64,000 nt of DNA. It comes from DAHUYF01 sp963838385. Its GTDB lineage: Bacteria > Pseudomonadota > Alphaproteobacteria > ATCC43930 > CGMCC-115725. The notes below the pieces were generated by a model. It ran no database searches. It was given only the letters and a program-made list of their open reading frames with translations, and had not been told where the DNA came from. Both the position numbers and the translations under genes were made by a program. Positions 28,222 through 35,590 of this stretch are shown here, in pieces. Each line of letters starts with the position of its first letter. The stretch's first letter is position 1. Location: positions 248,001 to 312,000 of the forward strand of contig CAWIRE010000001.1 in the NCBI GenBank assembly GCA_963838385.1. Direction: 5' to 3'.

Positions 28222-28333
28222 TGTTTCCTCCGGAGTTGGTGGGCGCCGCGCTCTGCCCTTATGAGATCGACGCGGCGGGGTCAGCATAGTGCGGAACCGG
28301 CGGGCGGGTAAGCCGCCACGCAAGCTGCGTCGG

Positions 28334-28957
28334 TTACCGCTCGATCACGACCTCGCCGAGGGGCTTGCGGCCGCGCTCGCGGCCGGGATCCGCGGGACGG
28401 CCCAGCGTGATCAGGCCCTGCGGCCGCCAATCTCCGGGCAGCGCCAGCAGCTCGGCCACGAGCGCGCCGCAAAACAGCGGCGCGCACATCCAGCAGGCGG
28501 CGAGGCCCTCGGCATGGGCTGCCAGCAAAAGGTTCTGCGCGGCCATGGCCACGCTTTGCACCGCCATGAGGAATTCGGCCCCGGCCCTCGCCCGATCGGG
28601 ATAGGCGTCCATCTCCGCCGTGGCGGCACAGACGACAAGAACCAGCGGTGCGCCGGTGATCCGCGCAAACGAGCGGGCGACGTCGCGAGCGATGAGGTCG
28701 GCGTCATCGCCGTCCCGGCGGCGATCCTCCGCCAGGCGGGCGCCCATGGCGCGCGCCAGCGCCGCCTTGCTCCCGGCCGCGCGCAGCACGACGAAACGCC
28801 AGGGCTGGCGGTTATGCGCCGACGGCGCCGTGACCGCCGCCTGCAGCAGCCGCTCGAGCGCCGCCCGCGGCACCTCCTCCGGCGCGTAGCGGCGGATGGA
28901 GCGCCGCGCCGCCATGGCGCATCGCAGTGCTGATGAAAAGGCTTCTCCCTCGTGCAT
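28334..28957 (-). CDS. Nitroreductase-fold protein resembling the C-terminal domain of FbiB (dehydro-F420 reductase candidate)
   Basis: A 207-aa FMN-type nitroreductase fold. MAARRSIRRYAPEEVPRA, TAPSAHNRQPWRFVVL and AAQNLLLAAHAEGLAACWMC match the FbiB C-terminal domain, which in mycobacteria reduces the dehydro-F420-0 made from PEP. In actinobacteria this domain is fused to CofE; here it stands alone, 112 bases upstream of the PPOX-like gene and on the same strand. Start 28957 has AGGGG upstream; a shorter start at the MAARRS segment is possible. Other nitroreductases, such as BluB-like proteins, share the fold, so the role leans on context. Confidence 0.78.
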   Translation of the reverse strand: MHEGEAFSSALRCAMAARRSIRRYAPEEVPRAALERLLQAAVTAPSAHNRQPWRFVVLRAAGSKAALARAMGARLAEDRRRDGDDADLIARDVARSFARITGAPLVLVVCAATAEMDAYPDRARAGAEFLMAVQSVAMAAQNLLLAAHAEGLAACWMCAPLFCGALVAELLALPGDWRPQGLITLGRPADPGRERGRKPLGEVVIER

Positions 28958-29162
28958 TCGAATGGCCCCTGCCGGGCGGCGGGCGTACGCGCCACCTGCG
29001 GTGCCGTCGCTCCATGCCGATTGCGGCATCGCCCCTCGGACAGTACAGTAGCTTGGCGATGACGGCCACCGGAGGGCGGCGTCGCGCATGAGGTGCGCGA
29101 CGGCCGCGGCGGCCGGCGTCGCAAGAGCCCCCGGTTCTGACTTCGGACTTGTGGGTGGCCGG

Positions 29163-29891
29163 ATGACGTCACAGCCGTTCCAAACCTTCATCGACCGTCT
29201 GCACGGCGCCGCTGGCAAGAGCGATCTTGCCGGCGCCCTGTCGAGCTTCATGGGGCATTGGGGAATCGAAAAATTCGCCTATCTCGGGTTTCCGCCGGCG
29301 GGAGCCGGCGAGCCGGTGTGGCTGACGACATATCCGCTGGAATGGTCGCGGCACTACGAGAGCAACAGCTATCAGACCGTCGATCCCGTCGTCGCGACGA
29401 TGCACGCGAGCGTCATGCCGTTCTTCTGGAACGAGACCGCCTTCGGCCGCGACATCACGCCGAGGCAGCGGCGCTTCTTCGGCGAAGCCAGGGAATTCGG
29501 CGTCAGGAGCGGGTTCACGGTGCCGATCCATGACGGGCGAGGCGGCGTCGCCGCGTTGAGCCTCGCCTCGGACCAGAATCTCCGGATGCTGAGGCGCAGC
29601 ACCCGGGAGGATCTCAGCAGGATCCATCTCGCGGCACTCTATTTTCATGTTCATGCGCGCCAGAAGCTCGAATCGATCATCGAACGGGATCGGCCTCACC
29701 TGAGCCCGCGCGAGATTGCGTGCCTGCAATGGCTGGCGCTGGGCAAGACGATGTGGGATGTCAGCGAATTGCTGGGCATCTCGCGGCGCACCGTCGTGTT
29801 TCACGTCGAAAATGCAAAATTGAAGCTGAACGCGGTGACGCTGCCGCAAGCGGTCGCGCAGGCGCTGGCTCGCCGGATCATCGAAGTCTGA
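29163..29891 (+). CDS. luxR: LuxR-family quorum-sensing regulator (autoinducer-binding domain plus HTH)
   Basis: A 242-aa acyl-homoserine-lactone-responsive activator. The N-terminal autoinducer-binding domain retains the residues invariant in TraR/LuxR (TraR Trp57, Tyr61, Asp70, Trp85) as Trp61, Tyr65, Asp74 and Trp89. The C-terminal LuxR HTH reads LSPREIACLQWLALGKTMWD with ISRRTVVFHVENAKLKL. The ATG at 29163 was chosen because the domain starts right after it. It is 120 bases upstream of luxI with a lux box between, the classical pairing, so it probably senses the signal its neighbour makes. Confidence 0.92.
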   Translation: MTSQPFQTFIDRLHGAAGKSDLAGALSSFMGHWGIEKFAYLGFPPAGAGEPVWLTTYPLEWSRHYESNSYQTVDPVVATMHASVMPFFWNETAFGRDITPRQRRFFGEAREFGVRSGFTVPIHDGRGGVAALSLASDQNLRMLRRSTREDLSRIHLAALYFHVHARQKLESIIERDRPHLSPREIACLQWLALGKTMWDVSELLGISRRTVVFHVENAKLKLNAVTLPQAVAQALARRIIEV

Positions 29892-29892
29892 C

Positions 29893-29906
29893 GGGCCGTT
29901 CGGCCC
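29893..29906 (+). repeat. Short inverted repeat after the luxR stop
   Basis: GGGCCG and CGGCCC are separated by two T residues directly after the luxR stop, and the right arm overlaps the first three bases of the lux box. There is no T-run, so it is at most a weak terminator or an upstream boundary of the lux-box promoter. Confidence 0.3.
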
Positions 29907-29950
29907 TGTCCAATTGTACAGCTTCGAAAGACCCGCCATCGCGCTTTAAT
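29904..29950 (+). promoter_or_regulatory. Lux box and -10 element of the luxI promoter
   Basis: The 20-mer at 29904-29923 (CCCTGTCCAATTGTACAGCT) is a dyad fitting the lux/las box rule NNCT-N12-AGNN, with CTGT and ACAG arms. TTTAAT at 29945-29950 matches 5 of 6 of the -10 consensus. A start near 29957 would place the box centre at about -43, the position at which LuxR proteins activate by replacing the -35 element. It is 62 bases before the luxI ATG. Confidence 0.75.
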
Positions 29951-30011
29951 GGCATCCGGTAGCATCGGGGCGGAGACCTCGTCTCTGCCAACCCGATGCC
30001 GGAGAGCCGTC

Positions 30012-30647
30012 ATGATGTACATGATCACCAGCGACCGCTTTGGCGAATTCGCCAACGAGATTGCCGAGATGCATCGCCTTCGCTACCGCGTCTTCAAGGA
30101 GCGTCTCGGCTGGGACGTCACCGTGAGCGGCGACATGGAAATCGACGAATACGATTCGCTCGAGCCCGTCTATCTCCTGTTGCGCAATTATGCCGGCGGG
30201 GTGCAAGGCTGCGTTCGCCTGCTGCCGAGCACGGGACCGACGATGCTGCGCAACAGCTTCCCCGCCCTGCTCGAGTTCGAGCCCGAGCCGGTTCGCCGGA
30301 CGGTATGGGAAAGCAGCCGCTTCTGCCTCGACATCGATGCCGCCGCCCAAAAGGCCGAGCTCGGATTGTCGCACTCGACCTTCGAGCTTTTCGCCGGGAT
30401 GTGCGAATTCGGCCTCGCGCGCGGACTGACCGACATCGTCACGGTGACCGACGTTCTCGTGGAGAGAATGGTGCGGCGGATCGGCATTCCCTGGCGGCGC
30501 CTCGGCCATCCGAAGCGCATCGGAAAATCACTCGCCGTGGCCGGCGTTGCCGAGGTGTCGTGGGACACTCTCTCGCGCATCCGCCGGGCCGGCAGCCTGC
30601 CGGGTCCCGTGCTGTGGGAACCGGTCCCGCTCAAGGCAATCGCGTGA
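30012..30647 (+). CDS. luxI: Acyl-homoserine-lactone synthase (LuxI family)
   Basis: A 211-aa autoinducer synthase that makes an acyl-homoserine lactone from SAM and an acyl donor. All invariant residues of the family are at their textbook numbers: Arg24, Phe28, Trp34, Asp45, Asp48, Arg69, Glu100 and Arg103 (HRLRYRVFKERLGWD, DEYDSLEP, WESSRFC). GGAGAG lies six bases before the ATG. Expression should be under positive feedback through the lux box upstream. The acyl chain cannot be read from the sequence. A small ORF follows after 9 bases. Confidence 0.95.
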   Translation: MMYMITSDRFGEFANEIAEMHRLRYRVFKERLGWDVTVSGDMEIDEYDSLEPVYLLLRNYAGGVQGCVRLLPSTGPTMLRNSFPALLEFEPEPVRRTVWESSRFCLDIDAAAQKAELGLSHSTFELFAGMCEFGLARGLTDIVTVTDVLVERMVRRIGIPWRRLGHPKRIGKSLAVAGVAEVSWDTLSRIRRAGSLPGPVLWEPVPLKAIA

Positions 30648-30656
30648 GAGGCCCGC

Positions 30657-30902
30657 ATGACCAGACAGGACACCTTGGCCAGCCTTCAGCTCCTGCTCGA
30701 ATACGCGAGAGACGAGCTCAATACCGTCGGGTTGCGCGACGCCGCGACGCTCGCCGATGACGCCATCGTGATCATTCGAGGCGATCTGGAATCCGCCGAG
30801 CCGGAGGCAGGCGCGAAACCGCCCGAACCACCGGTCCCCCTGGGAAAGCCGCGCCTGGTGTTCAATCGGCGGAGCGGCGGCGGCGGTCGCGGCTCGCCGT
30901 AG
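30657..30902 (+). CDS. Small hypothetical protein directly downstream of luxI
   Basis: An 81-aa ORF starting 9 bases after luxI. Residues 1-47 look like a soluble helical domain (DTLASLQLLLEYARDELNTV, DDAIVIIRGDLES); the rest is a Pro-rich tail and a Gly/Arg-rich end. I do not recognise a family. The spacing implies co-transcription with luxI and therefore quorum-sensing control. Small proteins in this position occur in other LuxI/LuxR loci, but no function is assigned here. Confidence 0.6.
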   Translation: MTRQDTLASLQLLLEYARDELNTVGLRDAATLADDAIVIIRGDLESAEPEAGAKPPEPPVPLGKPRLVFNRRSGGGGRGSP

Positions 30903-31160
30903 CACCCGGCCCCCTTGCGTGGCGAGCGTGCCGGCTTTCGCGGGGTGGGCGCCGGCCGCGGCGGATGGCCCGGACGGGCGCGATGCGCCGACGGTTCCCC
31001 GCTCGCGCCGCGCGCGCTTAAGGGATTGGTAAGGTAAAAATCCGACAGTGGAGCCCGGCCAGTCGACGCCCGTGTTTCGGGGCTGCCGATGGTCGCCGCG
31101 CGTCAGCCGCCCGAGCAAGGTCCGGCCTTGCAGGCGCGACGCGGTGTGAGGTGGCACGGC

Positions 31161-32651
31161 ATGGGCGTGAACGACGGCTCCCCCGACATGGCTTCGGCGC
31201 GATCTCCTGTCGGCCTCGATCCCGAGAACTGGCCTGAGCTGCGCGCGCAAAGCCACCGCATGCTCGACGATGTCCTCGACTACATCGAGCGCATCCGCAC
31301 CCGGCCGGTCTGGCAGCCCATGAGCGACGATGTCCGCGCCGCCTTCCGCGCGGAGCTGCCCCGCCGCCCCGCGGACCTGGCCGAGGTTCATCGGGATTTT
31401 CTCGCCGACATCCTGCCCTACGCCGTCGGCAACGTTCACCCGGGCTTCATGGGATGGGTGCATGGCGGCGGCACGGTCGTCGGCATGCTCGCCGAGATGC
31501 TGGCGGGCGGCCTCAACGCGAATTGCGGCGGCAGGGATCATGCGCCGATCGAGGTCGAGCGGCAGATCACCCTCTGGCTGCAGCGCCTCTTCGGCTTCCC
31601 CGAGGAAGCCACCGGCTTGTTCGTCGCCGGCACCTCGATGGCAAATTTCGTCGCCCTGCTGGTCGCTCGACGGGCGGCGCTCGGCAGCGCCGTGCGCCAG
31701 GCCGGCCTTGCCGCCGCCGGACGCAAGCTGGTGGCGTACGCCTCCGCCGCGGCGCATGGCTGCATTCCCCGGGCGATGGATTACGCCGGCCTCGGCAGCG
31801 ACGCGCTGCGCCTCGTTCCGGTGGATGACCACCACCGCATCGACCTTGGCGCGCTCGGCCGCGCCGTGGCCGCGGACCGCGCCGCCGGCGCTACGCCCTT
31901 CCTGGTGATCGGCACCGCCGGCACCGTCGATATCGGCGCGATCGACGACCTTGCCGGCCTCGCCGACATCGCGGCCGCGGAGCAGCTCTGGTTCCATGTC
32001 GACGGCGCGTTCGGCGCGCTCGGCATGCTCTCGCCCGAGATCGCGCCGCGCCTCGCCGGGATCGAGCGGGCGCAGTCGCTGGCGCTCGATTTCCACAAAT
32101 GGGGCCAGGTGCCGTACGACGCCGGCTTCGTTCTGGTGCGGGACGGCGCGCTGCATCGCGACACCTTCTCGACATCGGCGGATTATCTTCGGCACGAGGC
32201 GCGCGGATTGGCCGGCGGCGCGTTCTGGCCGAACGATTTCGGGCCGGATCTCTCGCGCGGCTTTCGCGCCCTCAAGACCTGGTTCACCTTGCGCGTCTAT
32301 GGCACCGAGCAGCTGGGCGCCGCCATCGCGCGCAGCTGCGCCGTCGCGCGACACCTTGCGGCACGGATTGCCGCGGAGCCGCGCCTCGAGCTGCTGGCGC
32401 CGGTGCAGCTGAACATCGTCTGCTTCCGCTATCGCGGCGCCGATCCCGACGCCCTCAACGCGGCGATTGCGGCCGACGTGCAGGAGAGCGGCGTGGCCGC
32501 GCCCTCCACCACGCGGATCGGCGGGCGATTGGCCATCCGCGCCGCGATCTTCAATCATCGCACCGACGAGCGCGATGTCGATGCGCTGGTGGAGGCGGTG
32601 CTTCGCCACGGCGACAGCCGCGCCCGCGCCAATGCGCGCGTTGCCCGATGA
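31161..32651 (+). CDS. PLP-dependent group II decarboxylase (aromatic L-amino-acid decarboxylase-like)
   Basis: A 496-aa fold-type I PLP enzyme of the aromatic amino-acid decarboxylase family, normally turning aromatic amino acids into amines. Visible are HPGFMGWVHGGGTVVGMLAEML, the TSMANFVALLVAR stretch, the PLP-ring Asp in WFHVDGAFGA and the Schiff-base lysine in LDFHKWGQVPYD. The ATG at 31161 has GAGGTGG eight bases upstream; 31188 is an alternative. It overlaps the next PLP-protein gene by 4 bases. It lies 258 bases after the luxI operon on the same strand, so quorum-sensing control is possible. Confidence 0.9.
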   Translation: MGVNDGSPDMASARSPVGLDPENWPELRAQSHRMLDDVLDYIERIRTRPVWQPMSDDVRAAFRAELPRRPADLAEVHRDFLADILPYAVGNVHPGFMGWVHGGGTVVGMLAEMLAGGLNANCGGRDHAPIEVERQITLWLQRLFGFPEEATGLFVAGTSMANFVALLVARRAALGSAVRQAGLAAAGRKLVAYASAAAHGCIPRAMDYAGLGSDALRLVPVDDHHRIDLGALGRAVAADRAAGATPFLVIGTAGTVDIGAIDDLAGLADIAAAEQLWFHVDGAFGALGMLSPEIAPRLAGIERAQSLALDFHKWGQVPYDAGFVLVRDGALHRDTFSTSADYLRHEARGLAGGAFWPNDFGPDLSRGFRALKTWFTLRVYGTEQLGAAIARSCAVARHLAARIAAEPRLELLAPVQLNIVCFRYRGADPDALNAAIAADVQESGVAAPSTTRIGGRLAIRAAIFNHRTDERDVDALVEAVLRHGDSRARANARVAR

Positions 32652-34771
32652 CCAGCGGATCGGAAGCCGTGCTGAAGCAGGCCTCCCGGCGCCGTCGGGC
32701 TGCGGGCGAAGGGCAGATCATACCCGGCGCGCTGGCCCTCAAGGAGGTGCGCGGCGATGCCGGGATGCTGTCGCGCATCCTGCAGCGGCCGGATCTGATG
32801 CTGCTGGCGGCCGACATCGAGTGGCTCCTCGACGAGCGGCTCGGCGTCGCCTTCGAGATCGGCGAGGGCAGACGCATCCGGCTGAGCCCGTACTCGCTTC
32901 GGTCGGAGCCGGAGGGCGTCCTCCTGGTGCGCCATGCGCTGGAGCTGCGCTGGCTGCTCGACGCGATGCCGGACGAGCCGGCCCGGGCCGGGCTGGCCGC
33001 GGCGCGCAGCGCGGCCCGCTTCGCCGCGCTCGAGGGATATGAGGGCGACCATGCCGCGCTCGGCGAGGCGACGCCGCCCTCGCCGGCGGCGCTGGCCGAA
33101 GCCTGGCGGCATCTTGCCGCCCATCAGCCGCGCGCCGAGCCGACACTGGCGCCGGCCGCCTGCCAGGCCCTGCGCGACGGCTGGTCGCTGCTGGGCCCGG
33201 TCGAGAGATTGATGGAGACCGGCGGCGACATCCGCCTGCGGGTCGATGCCAGGACCGGCCTCAACGCCTATGGCTGCAGCCATCGGCCGCGTCCCTGGGC
33301 GATCACCTTCGCCTCCTCGACCGCCTCCTCCGTTTCCGAGCGGGGCTTTCTCGGCGCCGAAGCCGCGCGGCGGCGGGTGACGCTGGCGGCGCTTGCCGGC
33401 AACGCCCGATCCGGTCTTGCCGCCGCCGCGGCGGAGATCAGGCGCGAGATCGCCGGGTTCTATGGCCTGTCGCCCGGCGCCGCGGTCATCCTCGCCGCCT
33501 CGGGAACCGATTGCGAGCTGTTCGCCCTGGCGGTGGCGCATCTCCATCCCGGCGGCAGGCCGCTCACCACCCTGCTGATCGCCCCCGAAGAGACCGGCAG
33601 CGGCGTCCCGCTGGCCGCGACCGGGCGGCATTTCGCCGTCGACACCGCGCGCGGCGTGGCGGTCGACAAGGGCGCCCTGATCCGCGGCTTCAGCGCTGAG
33701 ACGCGGCTCGTCTCGCTGCCGCTGCGTCGCGCCGACGGATCGATCCGCGGCGCCGGCGAGATCGACCAGGACTGCGAGCGGCTGGTCGACGAGGCAGTGA
33801 GCGCGGGACGCCGCGTCGTGCTCCACCTCCTCGACGTCTCCAAGACCGGGCTGCTGGGGCCGAGCGTGCAGCGCACCCAGGCCATCGCGCGGCGCCACGG
33901 CGATGCGGTCGACATCGTCGTCGATGCCTGCCAGGCGCGGCTCGATCCGGCGAGCCTGCGCCGCTACATCGAGGCCGGCTGGATGGTGCTCGTCACCGGC
34001 TCGAAATTCTTCACCGGCCCGCCCTTCGCCGGCGCGGTGCTGCTGCCGCCCGCCATCGCCGCCCGGCTCGACCAGGGCGTCTTGCCGGAGGGTTTGCGCG
34101 ACTATTCCGGCCGCCAGGAATGGCCCGGCGCGGCGCGCGCGGTCGCCCCGCTGGCCGATGACGCCAATTACGGGCTGGTGCTGCGCTGGCAGGCCGCGCT
34201 GGCGGAGATGCAGGCCTTCGCCGCCGTGCCGGCCGCGCGCCGCGACGCCATCCTGGAGCGCTTCGGCGCCAGCGTGCGGCGCATGATCGAGGCCAATCCC
34301 GACCTGGCGATGATCCCGGTCCCGCCGCTCGACCGCGCGCCGCTGCCGCCGCAATGGGATTGGCTGCGCACCATCCTGAGCTTCGGCATCGTCGGGCCCG
34401 GCCCGAACGGCGGCGCCGGCGACGTGCTCTCGCCCGACGAGGCGCGGCGGATCTACCGCTGGCTCAACGCCGATCTGGTCGCGGCCCTGCCGGGCGGACT
34501 TTCCGCCGCGGAGCGCCGCCTGGCCGCCGCGCGCTGCCATATCGGCCAGCCGGCGCCCGTCGCCACCGCCTCGGGCTCGGTCATCGGCGCCTTGCGGATT
34601 TCAGCGGGCGCCCGGCTGGTATCGGGCGAGCCGTCGCATGCCGGGCTGGGCGAGGAACGCCGCCTCGCGGCGGAGATCGACAGCGTGCGCGCGGTCCTGG
34701 CGAAGATCTCGCTGATCCTGCGCCATATCGACCGGCTGCGCGCGGTCGATCCCGAGCCGACCTTCCGCTAG
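32648..34771 (+). CDS. Large PLP-dependent (fold type I) protein with an unrecognised N-terminal domain
   Basis: A 707-aa protein whose start overlaps the decarboxylase stop (ATGA). Residues about 205-580 look like a fold-type I PLP domain: LAASGTDCELFALAVAHLHP (phosphate loop), VDIVVDACQARLDP (Asp427, pyridine contact) and LVTGSKFFTGPPFAGAV (Lys453, probable Schiff base). Residues 1-200 have no fold I can name; they hold a helical, Ala/Leu-rich region (EPEGVLLVRHALELRWLLDA). The last 120 residues include a helical tail. The nearest relatives by motif are class V aminotransferases and kynureninase-like enzymes, but the match is loose. It probably acts on the product or substrate of the coupled decarboxylase. 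Confidence 0.75.
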   Translation: MTSGSEAVLKQASRRRRAAGEGQIIPGALALKEVRGDAGMLSRILQRPDLMLLAADIEWLLDERLGVAFEIGEGRRIRLSPYSLRSEPEGVLLVRHALELRWLLDAMPDEPARAGLAAARSAARFAALEGYEGDHAALGEATPPSPAALAEAWRHLAAHQPRAEPTLAPAACQALRDGWSLLGPVERLMETGGDIRLRVDARTGLNAYGCSHRPRPWAITFASSTASSVSERGFLGAEAARRRVTLAALAGNARSGLAAAAAEIRREIAGFYGLSPGAAVILAASGTDCELFALAVAHLHPGGRPLTTLLIAPEETGSGVPLAATGRHFAVDTARGVAVDKGALIRGFSAETRLVSLPLRRADGSIRGAGEIDQDCERLVDEAVSAGRRVVLHLLDVSKTGLLGPSVQRTQAIARRHGDAVDIVVDACQARLDPASLRRYIEAGWMVLVTGSKFFTGPPFAGAVLLPPAIAARLDQGVLPEGLRDYSGRQEWPGAARAVAPLADDANYGLVLRWQAALAEMQAFAAVPAARRDAILERFGASVRRMIEANPDLAMIPVPPLDRAPLPPQWDWLRTILSFGIVGPGPNGGAGDVLSPDEARRIYRWLNADLVAALPGGLSAAERRLAAARCHIGQPAPVATASGSVIGALRISAGARLVSGEPSHAGLGEERRLAAEIDSVRAVLAKISLILRHIDRLRAVDPEPTFR

Positions 34772-34772
34772 G

Positions 34773-34793
34773 CGAATTCGCGCCGCGAATTCG
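34773..34793 (+). repeat. Perfect 10-bp inverted repeat immediately after the PLP gene
   Basis: CGAATTCGCG and CGCGAATTCG are separated by one C, starting 2 bases after the stop codon. The near-absence of a loop suggests a DNA-level dyad, or an RNA hairpin with an opened tip. No U-run follows, so it is not a standard intrinsic terminator. Confidence 0.45.
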
Positions 34794-34808
34794 TCCGAGG
34801 CGGCGTCA

Positions 34809-34828
34809 GCCGTTGCGTCAGCAACGGC
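34809..34828 (+). terminator. Strong stem-loop, possible terminator or RNA 3'-end structure
   Basis: GCCGTTGC and GCAACGGC form a perfect 8-bp stem with a GTCA loop, 16 bases after the preceding dyad. GC-rich and ideally shaped, but followed by GGGAGCC rather than a T-run, so it may be a Rho-type 3' end or an mRNA stabiliser. It divides the quorum-sensing island from the polysaccharide locus. Confidence 0.4.
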
Positions 34829-34945
34829 GGGAGCCGCACCGATTGAGCTCAGCCGAATTGAGCCCCGACCCTAGCGACACCCGCCGCCGGAACCTTCGGG
34901 TGCGGCCGCGGTTTACGAGCCGCCTCCCAATTGAAAGGGAAGCGG

Positions 34946-35284
34946 ATGCGCCTCCTCGCCATCGCCGCTTTCGTCGCGCTCGCTGCCTGCGCCGGCGAGC
35001 AGGGTCCGCCGGTGTGGTACCGCTCCGACGGCAAGCCGGTCGGCGCCGCCGAGATGCGCTCGGCGCTGCTCGGCTGCGACGCGCAGAGGGCCGTGCCGGT
35101 TGCGCCTTCTCCCATGCCGCCGGTGGCTCAGGAAGGCTGGGCGCATGATTACGACCAACTCCGGGACTCGCCGGCCTTCAACCGTATGAGCGCGCCCGAG
35201 ATCGATTCCTGCCTTCGCTCCTATGGTTACCGCGCCGACCAAACGATCGGGTCCGGCAGCAGCACGCCACCGCCGTCACAATAA
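34946..35284 (+). CDS. Small predicted lipoprotein
   Basis: A 112-aa lipoprotein. Signal peptide residues 1-14 end in a lipobox (LAIAAFVALAAC), with Cys15 as the lipidated residue. The mature part contains a predicted Cys pair (GCDAQR, IDSCLRSYGY) and a Ser/Pro-rich C-terminus. The ATG at 34946 is chosen because AAAGGGA lies 5 bases upstream; a TTG at 34931 would include that site. I do not recognise the family. It precedes the polysaccharide locus by 306 bases. Confidence 0.75.
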   Translation: MRLLAIAAFVALAACAGEQGPPVWYRSDGKPVGAAEMRSALLGCDAQRAVPVAPSPMPPVAQEGWAHDYDQLRDSPAFNRMSAPEIDSCLRSYGYRADQTIGSGSSTPPPSQ

Positions 35285-35590
35285 AACAATGCAGACCTGG
35301 AAGTAATTGCCCGTTTTTCACTGCCCGAATACCGGCGCAGGCGGGCGTTTCCCTCCGACGGTGACCGAATCCGTGCCGCCGGCGCCGGCTGCTGGCCGGT
35401 ACTCGGCATGGTAAATCATCCGTCACATAGTTGCAGCCGACAGCAGCTAAAAGTGCGTTACGTAGGCACTAAACCATTTTTCTGCTCAGAATTTCACCTC
35501 CGCTTGATTGGTCGCCAACTCACGGTTCTGTTGCTTGCCAATTGTGCTAACCAATGGTAAATATGCGCGAAACTTGCCATAGGGAAGCCG
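35285..35590. other. 306-bp intergenic region with a possible promoter
   Basis: No gene seen. The DNA becomes more AT-rich toward its 3' end. TTGCCA (35535-35540) and TAAATA (35558-35563) are 17 bases apart on the plus strand, a moderate sigma-70 match 28 bases before the next ATG. The GCCGGCGCCGGC palindrome in the middle is unexplained. Confidence 0.35.

Noticed and set aside
29035..29052. ACAGTACAGT-containing sequence upstream of luxR as a second lux box
   Set aside because: The CT and AG positions are 13 bases apart rather than 12, and the dyad is poor. It may still be a weak site.
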